From positions 186,001 to 250,000 of the forward strand of contig NZ_JAULSA010000006.1 in the NCBI RefSeq assembly GCF_030518235.1: 64,000 bases of DNA. Direction: 5' to 3'. Source of the stretch: Saccharibacillus sp. CPCC 101409. Lineage in GTDB: Bacteria; Bacillota; Bacilli; Paenibacillales; Paenibacillaceae. A model generated the notes under the pieces. The model saw only the letters and a list, made by a program, of their open reading frames with translations. It made no database searches and had not been told where the DNA came from. Every line of letters begins with the position of its first letter. Positions within the stretch are counted from its first letter, which is position 1. This document shows, piece by piece, positions 7,926 to 16,093 of this stretch. The position numbers and the translations under genes were made by a program.

Positions 7926-9192
7926 CTCTTCCGCTGCTTGCAGGGACCGGCGGTTCTTTTATAATCGGGATCGCCCCATACTTTCCGTTAAAATAATCTT
8001 TATGAAAAGTAGCGTCCTGGCGAACCTTTTTCAGATCGGCAAGCGAGTATAGAGAGGATTCGCCGCGTTGATTTTTATCGACAAAAAGAACTTCGTCGCG
8101 CCGGAACTGCTCGTTGTTAAGCAGCGAGACGTCATGCGTAGTAAAAATGAGCTGGGCGTTTTGAAGATTCTCTTCGGATTGAAACAAATCCACGATAAAT
8201 TTGGTCACCAGCGGATGAAGTCTTGCGGACAGCTCGTCTACGATAAACACACCGCCGGTTTCCATCAGAGTTGCAATCTCATAAATGAAAGCCAGAAATT
8301 TCAAGGTTCCCGACGATTCATTTGCCAACTCGAAAGCACGGCTTCCTGTTTTCTCTCCGGCTTCGTTGTATACAGGGTGTGTGATTTTAAGGGAGGGCAC
8401 TTCTGTCGATTCTTTTGAAAACCATCCTTTTTGCAAATTCTTCTCTACTACAATGTCTTCCACACCGAGATCGATTTTACGCAAATACCCGGCTACTTTA
8501 GAGCGAAACACATCGTCTTCCATCAGGCGGTCTAAAGAACGAGTTGAAAATGTTCCGGCCCCCTTTATACTTGATTCAATCGACAGTTCAAAATGAATAT
8601 CAAAATGGTTTTTAAAAAAGAACTTAAAATCATCGACAAACTCTTTGATTTCTCCCGTAGCGAAAAAATCGAGAAACGAAAGGTACAGGCGATCGCTGCG
8701 AATATCTTTCAGATGATTTAACGCCTTTTTGTATCGGGAATGGATATTCAGACGATCGTTAAACCGTTCGAACACCTGTACACCGTCGACTTCAAACCAT
8801 TCTTCGCAAATTTGCTCGCCTTCGAAAGCAAAACCGTATTGATAGATTCTTGAATGTTGCCTAAAGATCATTTCAAATTCGATTCGTTCTTCCTGCCGAT
8901 CAAGCAAAGAAAAGGGATGAATCGAACTGAAAGCGGTGCGTACTTGCCGGTCGGTTTCCTGCTCGAAAAAGTGATTGGAGATATAAGCTTCGAAACCGAA
9001 CAATGCACTGACCAGATTGGACTTTCCGCTTGCATTCGCTCCGTAAATCGCCGCGGTTTTCAACAGTTTGAACGGCAGACCTTCGATTTCGATTAAATGA
9101 GAAGAATGTTCCCGATAATTCGTTGCCCGCATATCCAGGACAAATTCATCCCGAAAAGAGGCAAAGTTTTTGGCTCGAAACATAATCAGCAT
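7918..9192 (-). CDS. AAA/ABC-type ATPase of RloA/AbiLi/OLD-like group, putative defence sensor
   Basis: This 424-residue cytoplasmic ATPase opens with MLIMFRAKNFASFRDEF and a Walker A GANASGKSN (near 50-58). Late Walker B FIVDELSARLHP and the switch histidine in IFTTHDVSLLN follow. This arrangement is typical of the AAA_15/AAA_21 ATPases that partner TOPRIM or RloB proteins in anti-phage systems. No transmembrane segment is seen. It overlaps the downstream RloB-like gene by 8 bp and has its own promoter with a perfect TATAAT, making a self-contained two-gene cassette. A defence role is inferred from family and pairing. The ribosome binding site (AAGAGTGG) is weak. Confidence 0.82.
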   Translation of the reverse strand: MLIMFRAKNFASFRDEFVLDMRATNYREHSSHLIEIEGLPFKLLKTAAIYGANASGKSNLVSALFGFEAYISNHFFEQETDRQVRTAFSSIHPFSLLDRQEERIEFEMIFRQHSRIYQYGFAFEGEQICEEWFEVDGVQVFERFNDRLNIHSRYKKALNHLKDIRSDRLYLSFLDFFATGEIKEFVDDFKFFFKNHFDIHFELSIESSIKGAGTFSTRSLDRLMEDDVFRSKVAGYLRKIDLGVEDIVVEKNLQKGWFSKESTEVPSLKITHPVYNEAGEKTGSRAFELANESSGTLKFLAFIYEIATLMETGGVFIVDELSARLHPLVTKFIVDLFQSEENLQNAQLIFTTHDVSLLNNEQFRRDEVLFVDKNQRGESSLYSLADLKKVRQDATFHKDYFNGKYGAIPIIKEPPVPASSGRGD

Positions 9193-9219
9193 AGAACCAC
9201 TCTTTTCGTTTTTTTCTCA

Positions 9220-9247
9220 ATTATACCCCAATTTCTATCTTGTTAAA
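9220..9247 (-). promoter_or_regulatory. Promoter of ATPase/RloB-like cassette
   Basis: On the minus strand a consensus -10 TATAAT (9220-9225) lies 16 bp from a weak -35 TTTAAC (9242-9247), about 28 bp upstream of the ATPase ATG. Confidence 0.6.
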
Positions 9248-9290
9248 TGAAATTAAAGAGGTTAAATTCGATTGAATCGAATAAAAAACC

Positions 9291-9331
9291 AAAAACCACT
9301 TAACGATAACGGGCATCGAAAAGTGGTTTTT
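9291..9331 (-). terminator. Terminator after mannose-6-phosphate isomerase gene
   Basis: A perfect 11-bp stem AAAAACCACTT (9291-9301)/AAGTGGTTTTT (9321-9331) surrounds a 19-nt loop. It follows the minus-strand manA stop and could act in both directions. Confidence 0.7.
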
Positions 9332-9353
9332 GACATCCTGCGTTTTAAAAATC

Positions 9354-10301
9354 CTATTCCCAAGAAGAAATCGTCGTCAATTCCCCTTCGATCGAATAAG
9401 GCCCGAAGCCCGCCGGCAGGATGAAGTGATCGCCTTTTTGCAGCGGATATTCGCCGTCTTCGCTTCGGAGCGTGCCTTCGCCGTCGAGGATGCTGACGAT
9501 CGTGTAGCGCTCGCGCGAGCCGAAGTTTGCGGCGCCGTCGACGGCCCATTTTTCCACGGTGAAGAATTCGTTCGAGACGAATTTGGTGATCGTCACGCCG
9601 TCCAGACGGTCGGTCTCGTATGCGCCGCCCGTGTAGGACTGCGGCACCGTGGTCACTTCGATCGCTTTTTCCAGATGCAGCTCGCGGCCCTGGCCGTTTG
9701 CGTCTTTGCGGTCGTAATCGTACACGCGGTACGTCGTATCCGAACTTTGCTGCGTTTCCAGCACGACGATGCCTTTGCCCAGGGCGTGAATCGTGCCGCT
9801 CGGCACATAGAAAAAGTCGCCCGGCTTCACTTCGATCTGCGTCAGCAGTTTGTCCCAGTCGCCGGCTTCGATCATGGACCGCAGCTCTTCGCGCGACTGC
9901 GCGTTGTGGCCGTAAATAATCGAAGCTCCCGGCTCGGCGTCGACGATGTACCAGCATTCCGTTTTGCCCAGTTCGCCGTTCTCGAATTCGCGCGCGTAAG
10001 CGTCGTCCGGGTGCACCTGCACCGACAGGTCGTCGGAAGCGTCGAGGATCTTGGTCAGCAGCGGGAACACGTCGGATTCGGAATCGCCGAACAGCTCGGG
10101 ATGATCGTTCCACAGATCGCCCAGTTTGGCGCCGGCGTAAGGTCCGTTATGTACGACGCTCTGTCCGTTCTTGTGGCCGGACACCGCCCAGCATTCGCCG
10201 GTCTTGTCGTTGGGAATCTCGTAGCCGAACAGGGTGTTCAGCTTGGTTCCGCCCCAGATACGCTCCTGGAACACGGGGGTCAGGAAAATCGGTTCGCTCA
10301 T
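9354..10301 (-). CDS. manA: Mannose-6-phosphate isomerase, class I
   Basis: This 315-residue zinc enzyme interconverts mannose-6-phosphate and fructose-6-phosphate. It begins PIFLTPVFQERIWGG. Zinc ligands are Gln95 and His97 in VQVHPDD, Glu115 in KTECWYI and His172 in PSGTIHALG; LETQQSSDTTYRVYDYDR is the family signature. The length equals that of the short Bacillus ManA/GmuF type. It lies 102 bp downstream of a ROK sugar kinase on the same strand, the same pairing as gmuE-gmuF, suggesting use of mannose or mannan-derived sugars. A divergent LacI regulator probably controls the pair. AAAGGAG lies 11-12 nt upstream. Confidence 0.93.
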   Translation of the reverse strand: MSEPIFLTPVFQERIWGGTKLNTLFGYEIPNDKTGECWAVSGHKNGQSVVHNGPYAGAKLGDLWNDHPELFGDSESDVFPLLTKILDASDDLSVQVHPDDAYAREFENGELGKTECWYIVDAEPGASIIYGHNAQSREELRSMIEAGDWDKLLTQIEVKPGDFFYVPSGTIHALGKGIVVLETQQSSDTTYRVYDYDRKDANGQGRELHLEKAIEVTTVPQSYTGGAYETDRLDGVTITKFVSNEFFTVEKWAVDGAANFGSRERYTIVSILDGEGTLRSEDGEYPLQKGDHFILPAGFGPYSIEGELTTISSWE

Positions 10302-10403
10302 GGATGATTCGCACTCCTTTTGGATGGGTCTATTGGTCGTTCCGTTTTCTTATTACCCGCCCGGCGCGCTTCGTGCGCAGGCCGCGGCGGGAACTTCGAT
10401 CAA

Positions 10404-11306
10404 TTAATACGCCTGATGCACCAGCGAAGCCGCGCCGATCAGGCCCGCGTTCTGGCTCAGCGCGGCCGGCACGATCGCCGTGCGGCGGCCCGCCGGGCTG
10501 AGCGCGTGCTGCGAGACGTAGCCGCGGATTGCGTCGAACAGCGGATCGCCGATCTGCGACACGCCGCCGCCGATGACGATCAGCTCGGGATCGAGCGTGT
10601 TGATGAGCGAGACGCAGCCCACGCCGAGCCGGCGGTAAGTCAGCTCGATCAGTTCGGTCATCTGCGCGTCCCCGGCGGCCGCCAGGTCGAACGCTTCTTT
10701 GGTGCTGACTTCGCGGCCGAGCGTTTCCGACGCCTGGCGCGCGATCGCCGTGCCCGACGCGATCTGCTCCCAGTAGCCGTCGGTGCCCGCGGCGCCCGGT
10801 TCGACCGTGATAAAGCCCACGTCGCCCGCGTTGCCGGATGCGCCGGTAATCAGCCGTCCGTGCATATAGATGCCGGCCCCGATTCCCGTGCTCACCGTGA
10901 TGAAGATAAAGTTCTCCGCTTCGCGCGCCGCGCCCAGCCATTTCTCCGCCAACGTCGCCGCCGTCGCGTCGTTCTGGAAATGCACCGGCCATGCGCCGAA
11001 GTGCTTGCGCAGCTCTTCGACCACGCCGAAGCCGTGCCAGGCCGGCAGATTGGGCGGGCTGTCCAGCCGTCCGTGCTTGGCGTCGAGCGGTCCCGGCGCG
11101 CCGACGCCGATCCCTTTGACTTCGTCCGGCGAGACGTTCCGCTCGGCCAGCATGGCGTTTACCGCGTCCGCGACTTCGCCGATCAGCTGCGCCGGCTTTT
11201 TGTCCGGGTCGGTCTTGAGCGACGTTTGCGCCAGCACTTTCCCCGTTTCGTCCACCAGTCCGAGCGCGATCTTGGTTCCGCCGATATCGATTCCGATAGC
11301 GATCAT
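10404..11306 (-). CDS. ROK-family sugar kinase lacking the zinc motif
   Basis: This 300-residue ATP-dependent sugar kinase has the phosphate loop GIDIGGTK (5-12), the catalytic Asp113 in QNDATAAT, STGIGAG (139-145) and a C-terminal GGGVSQ. The start is ATG 11306, with GGAGG 10 nt upstream, not the upstream in-frame ATG at 11336. Where most ROK kinases have GExGH plus CxCGxxGC, this one reads GDVGF (161-165) and GAAGTDGYWE, so His and all three Cys are absent. It is probably a gluco-, manno- or fructokinase feeding the adjacent ManA. It is divergent from a LacI regulator. Confidence 0.87.
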   Translation of the reverse strand: MIAIGIDIGGTKIALGLVDETGKVLAQTSLKTDPDKKPAQLIGEVADAVNAMLAERNVSPDEVKGIGVGAPGPLDAKHGRLDSPPNLPAWHGFGVVEELRKHFGAWPVHFQNDATAATLAEKWLGAAREAENFIFITVSTGIGAGIYMHGRLITGASGNAGDVGFITVEPGAAGTDGYWEQIASGTAIARQASETLGREVSTKEAFDLAAAGDAQMTELIELTYRRLGVGCVSLINTLDPELIVIGGGVSQIGDPLFDAIRGYVSQHALSPAGRRTAIVPAALSQNAGLIGAASLVHQAY

Positions 11307-11338
11307 CGTTATGCGTCCTCCATTTCTACTTGACAAAA

Positions 11339-11363
11339 CTTGACGAAATTAAAAATTGTAAAG
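11339..11363. promoter_or_regulatory. Candidate LacI operator in divergent gap
   Basis: An imperfect 25-bp palindrome, CTTGACGAAATT-A-AAAATTGTAAAG, lies between the ROK and LacI genes; 8 of 12 positions per arm match. Two direct TTGAC(A/G)AAA repeats at 11330-11348 overlap it. No clear -10 was identified. Confidence 0.35.
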
Positions 11364-11434
11364 TAACATGGAATCAGCATACCACATTTTTTCGATACGG
11401 GCGAACAGCGTTTTGATCAAGGAGGTACGACCAA

Positions 11435-12544
11435 ATGGCAAGACCGAAAAAAGTTTCGATGCAAAATATCGCGGACCGGCTGGGCATTTCGAAAAATGCG
11501 GTATCTCTGGCTTTGTCGGGAAAAAAAGGCGTGAGCGAGGAGGTGCGGCGTTCGGCCTTGGCGGCGGCGAAGGAGCTAGGCTACGGACCGTCCGCCGAAT
11601 CCGGCCGGACCGTCCGCAGCAGCCGGAACGTGCTGGTGCTGGTGCCCGAGCGGGTCGTCAGCTGCGCGGACAACGAACACTTCCACTTTTTCCACGACAT
11701 GCTGTGGATTCTGGAAGAAAGCATCCGGGCGCGCGGCTGCAATGCCGTGATCGCGCGGATCGACGGGGATATGGAGCGCAATCTCGCGCTGCCCGGGCTG
11801 TTCGCAGACGTGGAGCATATCGGCGTGATCCTGTTCGGCATTATCGACAAGCCGTATGCGCGCATGGTCTGGGAAAGCGCCGCCCCGCTCGTGATGCTGG
11901 ACTCGTATTACCGCGACCTGCCGTGCGCGGCGGCCGTATCGGCCAATACGGAAGGCGCGGAAGCGGTCGTCCGCCGGCTGATCGCGGAAGGGCACCGCGA
12001 GATCGGCTTTATCGGGCCGGCCAACCTGACGACCAGCCAGGAAGAGCGCTGGTTCGGCTACTGGCGCGCGATGCGCGAAGCCGGACTGCCGATCCGGCCG
12101 GAGCATACGCTGCTCGAAGCCGGCGGCTTCGGCGAAGCCGAGAACGAGCGCGAGATCGGCGAGTTTCTGGAGCGGATCGCCGCGGACGGGACGGCAGAAG
12201 ACGGGACGAAGCGGAAAAAGGCGGCCGGAGCCGTTTCCGGCGAAGCGGGACGAACGGCGGACGGTTTGTCCGCGAAGCTTCCGACCGCGTTCTTCTGCGG
12301 GAACGACCGCATCGCGCTGCTGCTGATCCGCCGCCTGCGGGCGCTGGGCGTCGCCGTGCCTCGGCAGGTTAAGGTCGCGGGCTTCGACGGACTGAAACAG
12401 GCGGTCGAGCAGGAACCGGGCCTGCTCACTATGCGGGTAGACAAACGCAGGATGTGCGAAGCCGCGGTCGAACTGCTGCTCGGCGGATACGGGGCGAAGA
12501 GGGAAGCAGTGCGCTGGGCGGCGGCGGGCATTCCGGCCGGCTGA
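11435..12544 (+). CDS. LacI-family transcriptional regulator
   Basis: This 369-residue repressor-type protein has the LacI helix-turn-helix at about 8-55 (SMQNIADRLGISKNAVSLALSGKKGVSEEV...). A periplasmic-binding-protein-like effector domain follows (about 65-360, with HREIGFIGP, FFCGNDRIALLLIRRL and VAGFDG). A charged Ala/Gly/Lys insertion near 250-280 interrupts the effector domain. The ATG is preceded by AAGGAGG. It is divergent from ROK kinase and manA and is therefore their likely local regulator, with a phosphorylated or free hexose as the probable effector. The 176-bp gap after it holds nothing recognised. Confidence 0.9.
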   Translation: MARPKKVSMQNIADRLGISKNAVSLALSGKKGVSEEVRRSALAAAKELGYGPSAESGRTVRSSRNVLVLVPERVVSCADNEHFHFFHDMLWILEESIRARGCNAVIARIDGDMERNLALPGLFADVEHIGVILFGIIDKPYARMVWESAAPLVMLDSYYRDLPCAAAVSANTEGAEAVVRRLIAEGHREIGFIGPANLTTSQEERWFGYWRAMREAGLPIRPEHTLLEAGGFGEAENEREIGEFLERIAADGTAEDGTKRKKAAGAVSGEAGRTADGLSAKLPTAFFCGNDRIALLLIRRLRALGVAVPRQVKVAGFDGLKQAVEQEPGLLTMRVDKRRMCEAAVELLLGGYGAKREAVRWAAAGIPAG

Positions 12545-12720
12545 CAGGCGACGCAGGCATGTTATTCGAGATTGTAATTCTTGTCGTCGATATGAATTTG
12601 CGGTTTCATAAAGGGTTTTTTCTTGTTTTTGGAGGTTCGCGATGGATAAGACGGGTAATGGGTAGAAACGTTCGCTTTGTCGCTTGATCGCGTTAAATAA
12701 ACAAGCAAGGGGGACTTGCG

Positions 12721-14085
12721 ATGTTAAAAACGCTGTATATGTCCTGGGCGAGGTCGGGGTTGTCGGCTATCGCCCTGCTGCTGTTTCTTCCGCTGGCGGC
12801 CGCCTGCGGAGCAGGCGAAGCCGAAGTCGCCGAGAGCGCGTCGGGCCGGACGGTAAACACATCCGGCACCGAAAGCGAGTCGAAGACCGGTTCGTCCAAG
12901 TCGGGCGCGCAGCGAGGCGGCGCGTCTTCGGACTCCTCGGCGAAAGATGCCGCGTCCAAACCGAGCGGGCTGTATGCCAGCCATTCGCTCGATCTGAACG
13001 GCGGCAGTAACTGCGGCGGGGTATGCTGGAGCGAGCTGTATTTTGTCGACGATACGCATGTCGTAACGGAGCTGCCGGAAGGCGGAGTGGACGATCTGGA
13101 CTGTTCGTCCGGCGAATGCGCGACCTATCGGGCGGAAGGCGGCAAGCTCGAACTGAGCAGCGGCGAGACGTATTCGCTGGCCGTCAAGTCCAACGGCGAC
13201 CTGACGCTCGACGGCGAAGATTATATCCGCTACAAACCGCTTGCCCGCCTTGAGCTCGACGGAACCTATCGGGCGAGCGGCTACGCGGGAGGAGCGACAG
13301 GAGGCAGGGGAGTGGAAGACGTCTATGTATTCCGTGCCGACGGCACGTTTACCAACCGGAATTGGACGGGAGTCGCTTCCGACGGATCGGAGAACGGAGG
13401 CGACGGGACCGGGACTTCGACCACGATCGCGGGCGGTTCGGAAGCTTCCGGCGCATACAGCGTTTCGGGGTATACCCTGAATTTGACCTACGAAGACGGG
13501 AAGCGGGAGCGGAAAATGTTTTTCGCGTCCGGCCAAGACTACGACTTCCTGCGTATCGGCAGCGGCGATTACGTGCTTGAGGAACCGATCGCGCCTTATC
13601 AGAACGTACTGGTCGAAGAAGGCATGGCCGACAAGGAAGTGTTCAAGGAGCGGACGCCGAATTTCAAAGAATCGTTGGGCGGCATCGAGCTGGAACTGGT
13701 CGGATACCAGTGGGCGAACCTGACGATCAAGGAAGCTTATCAAAAGAATTTCAGCGATTTCGAAGATAGCGGCGCAGTCGAATTGACATTGAAATATACG
13801 ATCGCGAACCGCTCCGGACAAACGGTGGATCTGGACGCGCTGAACAATACGATGGAGCTGAGCGGCGGCCTGAACGCTTCGCTGCAGGAAACGACCGCCT
13901 TTCGGCCGAAGACCGACGGCCGGCTCAAACCCGGAGCGCGCGCCGAACGGCTGGCCGTTTTCCTGTTCCCCGCCGACCTTTTCGACGAGATCGACAGTAT
14001 GTCGCTGACGATCGGGAATATGCGCTCGGCCGGCGGCCGGGATCTGTTCGAAGGCAATCGGATCGAATTTTCCGTGTTCGATTGA
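12721..14085 (+). CDS. Hypothetical lipoprotein
   Basis: This 454-residue protein has a lipoprotein signal peptide with Cys29 in PLAAACG, then a Ser/Gly/Thr-rich linker (about 30-85). Two apparent beta-rich domains follow: the first (about 90-290) has short repeats such as GKLELSSGETY and ADGTFTNRNW; the second (about 300-454) resembles extracellular Ig-like lipoprotein modules with VELTLKYTIANRSGQTVDL. Two Cys pairs (NCGGVC and CSSGEC) could form disulfides. It is expected to be anchored to the outer face of the membrane. No function is recognised. GGGGGA lies upstream of the ATG. Confidence 0.75.
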   Translation: MLKTLYMSWARSGLSAIALLLFLPLAAACGAGEAEVAESASGRTVNTSGTESESKTGSSKSGAQRGGASSDSSAKDAASKPSGLYASHSLDLNGGSNCGGVCWSELYFVDDTHVVTELPEGGVDDLDCSSGECATYRAEGGKLELSSGETYSLAVKSNGDLTLDGEDYIRYKPLARLELDGTYRASGYAGGATGGRGVEDVYVFRADGTFTNRNWTGVASDGSENGGDGTGTSTTIAGGSEASGAYSVSGYTLNLTYEDGKRERKMFFASGQDYDFLRIGSGDYVLEEPIAPYQNVLVEEGMADKEVFKERTPNFKESLGGIELELVGYQWANLTIKEAYQKNFSDFEDSGAVELTLKYTIANRSGQTVDLDALNNTMELSGGLNASLQETTAFRPKTDGRLKPGARAERLAVFLFPADLFDEIDSMSLTIGNMRSAGGRDLFEGNRIEFSVFD

Positions 14086-14232
14086 GAGCCTGCCGGCTTG
14101 CTGTAAACAAAACTTTTTCCGAAGTCTTTCAAAGCTGCAACTTATTTTACCGCGGAAAGGTTTATATATAGAAGGTAGGGCGTTTTTATGAGCGCCTTTT
14201 AAAACCGCATCTATTAGAGGAGGACTTTTCCC

Positions 14233-14724
14233 ATGAAAAAAATTCTGATTGCATCTCTGCTGGGCTCCGCCGTGCTGGGCGCTTCCGCCGCGCAGGCCGC
14301 TCCGGCGACAACGCCTGCCGCAGCCGCGAAGGCGCCTGCCGCGACAACGACCGCTTCCGAACCGGCAGCCATGATCTACGGCAACGACGGAATGGTTACG
14401 CCGAGCGCATATCCGTACTTTATCAAAAGCACGCTGTATGCGACCGCAGACGTCATCAAACAGCTCGATATCGACGGCCTGAGCATCTCGTGGGATAACA
14501 AAACGAAAAGCTACACGTACATGAAAGACGACCACAAAGTCGTGATCAAAGCCGACAGCAATGTCGCCTGGGTCGATGGCAAAGAAGTGAAGCTTCAAGG
14601 ATCGGCCACCTTCAAACGCGGCGTGCTGCGCGTTCCGGTCGGCGTAATCGTCAAAGGCGTAGGCGAGAAAGCCGTATGGGACAAAGCGAACAAAACATTG
14701 TGGATCGGCGATTCGATCAAGTAA
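14233..14724 (+). CDS. Exported protein with copper-amine-oxidase-N-like domain
   Basis: This 163-residue protein has a signal peptide (about 1-23, ending AQA) and an Ala/Pro/Thr-rich linker to about residue 45. The rest resembles the copper amine oxidase N-terminal domain common in Paenibacillaceae surface proteins: paired strands SISWDNKTKSYTYMKDDHKV, AWVDGKEVKLQ and a closing VWDKANKTLWIGD. The domain is a general extracellular module; no catalytic residue is visible. AGAGGAGG precedes the ATG. The AT-rich 147-bp gap upstream probably holds its promoter (TATATATAG near 14163-14171), and a strong terminator follows. Confidence 0.72.
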   Translation: MKKILIASLLGSAVLGASAAQAAPATTPAAAAKAPAATTTASEPAAMIYGNDGMVTPSAYPYFIKSTLYATADVIKQLDIDGLSISWDNKTKSYTYMKDDHKVVIKADSNVAWVDGKEVKLQGSATFKRGVLRVPVGVIVKGVGEKAVWDKANKTLWIGDSIK

Positions 14725-14794
14725 CGAACGCCGGAGCGCAGCTCGCCGGGCCGGTGTTCGGCGGGGGCCGAACGCAGCCTGGCGGTAACAAAGA

Positions 14795-14837
14795 AAAGAA
14801 CAGGATCGTTCCCGAGAGGGACGGTCCTGTTCTTTTT
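14795..14837 (+). terminator. Strong intrinsic terminator
   Basis: AGAACAGGA...CCC pairs with GGG...TCCTGTTCT around a GAGA loop with two internal mismatches, then six T. Confidence 0.85.
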
Positions 14838-14908
14838 TGCGTATCGCTGTGTCCGGAAACTCGCTTTTTCAAACCGAAGAAGCTGCCGGGAACAATTCGG
14901 GAAGAAAG

Positions 14909-15268
14909 CTACGAACCCGACCTGCTTTTCAAAAATGCGATTTTCCCGTTTACGATATCCCGAGTTTGCCGCAGTTGTTCGATATTATGCTCGATTTTGA
15001 GTTTATGCTTCTCGAGATAATCGAGTCTTTCGGCGTCGCCGGCGTGCTGTTTGCCGATAAATTCCGCCGTTTCGATCCCGATCGCTCGCAGGTGTTTGAT
15101 CAGAATCAGCCACTCGATATCTTCTCCGGCGTACTTTCGGTAGTTGTTGACGTCCCTGGCGATATGCTGGAGCACCCCTATTTTCTCGTAATACCGCAGC
15201 GTATCTTTGGACAATCCGGTCAGCTCGATCGTTTGCCGGGTCGAATAATAGACTTCTTCGGCATCCAT
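14909..15268 (-). CDS. MerR-family transcriptional regulator
   Basis: This 119-residue regulator has the MerR helix-turn-helix YSTRQTIELTGLSKDTLRYYEKIGVL, the wing residues NNYRKY and a C-terminal coiled coil. The start at ATG 15268 is chosen because GAGGAGG lies 8 nt upstream; a longer reading from 15304 would run into the promoter. No cysteine-based metal site is present. It is divergent from an NAD(P)-binding protein and the gap carries a MerR-type promoter with a palindrome, so it probably activates that gene in response to an organic or oxidative signal. Confidence 0.87.
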   Translation of the reverse strand: MDAEEVYYSTRQTIELTGLSKDTLRYYEKIGVLQHIARDVNNYRKYAGEDIEWLILIKHLRAIGIETAEFIGKQHAGDAERLDYLEKHKLKIEHNIEQLRQTRDIVNGKIAFLKSRSGS

Positions 15269-15283
15269 TTCACAATCCTCCTC

Positions 15284-15314
15284 TTGCTGTGGTGTCGACT
15301 CCATACTTTATATT
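15284..15314 (+). promoter_or_regulatory. MerR-type promoter and operator for NAD(P)-binding protein
   Basis: TTGCTG (15284-15289) and TATATT (15309-15314) are 19 bp apart. A near-perfect palindrome TGGTGTCGACTCCA (15290-15303, 12 of 14 matching) lies in the spacer. This is the second MerR-like arrangement in the window. Confidence 0.65.
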
Positions 15315-15323
15315 TGAAATATT

Positions 15324-15358
15324 AGCGGCCGAATAGAGCGAAGTAAAGAACGGCCGCT
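15324..15358 (+). other. Hairpin in the leader of the NAD(P)-binding gene
   Basis: AGCGGCCG (15324-15331) pairs perfectly with CGGCCGCT (15351-15358) around a 19-nt loop, between the MerR-type promoter and the ATG. No T-run follows, so it is not a standard terminator. Confidence 0.45.
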
Positions 15359-15397
15359 TTGAAGAACATGAAACCGACAGCATTGGAGGAGTTGGAA

Positions 15398-16054
15398 ATG
15401 GAACTGCCGCAATCGATATTTTTGGTATTCGGCGCCACGGGGCGAACCGGCCGGCATTTTGTGGACATCGCGCTTGAAGAAGGTCATCGGGTAAAAGCAC
15501 TGGTCAGAAGTCCCGGGAAAGTTCGGCGGCAGCACGCAAACCTGGAGCTCGTCGAAGGGTCCGTCGCGGATGATGAACATTTGGACGAACTGCTGCAAGG
15601 CGTCGATGCGGTGATCTGTATGCTCGGCAATGCGCGGGAACAAAGCAAGAATTTGGTCAACACCGCTTTTTTCAAAAAGCTGATCCCCGCCATGCGGCGG
15701 CAGGGAGTCAAGCGTCTGCTTTACCAGGCAGGAGGCTTTACTCGACCGTATAAACGAAACCTGCCGCTGGCCAGCCGGATTCTCAAAAGCGTGCTGCTCC
15801 GCCCCGCGGGCCTGCTCGGCCAGCATCGGGACAATGAAGCCGTGATCGAGTACCTGGTCGAAGAAGCGCAGGACATCGATTGGACGGTGCATCGCGCCAG
15901 CATCACCTCGGACGGTCCTTCAAAAGGAACGGCGCAAAGACACCGAACCAAATTCAGCCTGCTCACGTTCGAAGATTGCGCCAGATACAACTACCGGCTC
16001 TTGAGCGACGATTCCGCTATTCATACTTACGATCTGAGCCGTTACGGCGGATGA
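15398..16054 (+). CDS. NAD(P)-binding (NmrA/SDR-like) protein
   Basis: This 218-residue Rossmann-fold protein has the GATGRTGRHF dinucleotide loop near residues 11-20, DAVICMLGNA and KRLLYQAGG. It is of the atypical SDR type (NmrA/BVR-B-like), without the YxxxK catalytic pair. It may be a redox-sensing protein or a reductase acting on quinone-type substrates. ATG 15398 is preferred to TTG 15359 and ATG 15368 because GGAGG lies 7 nt upstream. It is divergent from a MerR regulator with a MerR-type promoter between them. Confidence 0.82.
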   Translation: MELPQSIFLVFGATGRTGRHFVDIALEEGHRVKALVRSPGKVRRQHANLELVEGSVADDEHLDELLQGVDAVICMLGNAREQSKNLVNTAFFKKLIPAMRRQGVKRLLYQAGGFTRPYKRNLPLASRILKSVLLRPAGLLGQHRDNEAVIEYLVEEAQDIDWTVHRASITSDGPSKGTAQRHRTKFSLLTFEDCARYNYRLLSDDSAIHTYDLSRYGG

Positions 16055-16093
16055 GTTTACGGAGGAAAAGTGAAAAACGGTTGCCGGGTAGGC

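Noticed and set aside
12724-14598. Open frame of 624 codons on the minus strand
   Set aside because: It covers the antisense of two exported-protein genes with good signal peptides and ribosome binding sites on the plus strand. Its composition is shadow-like.
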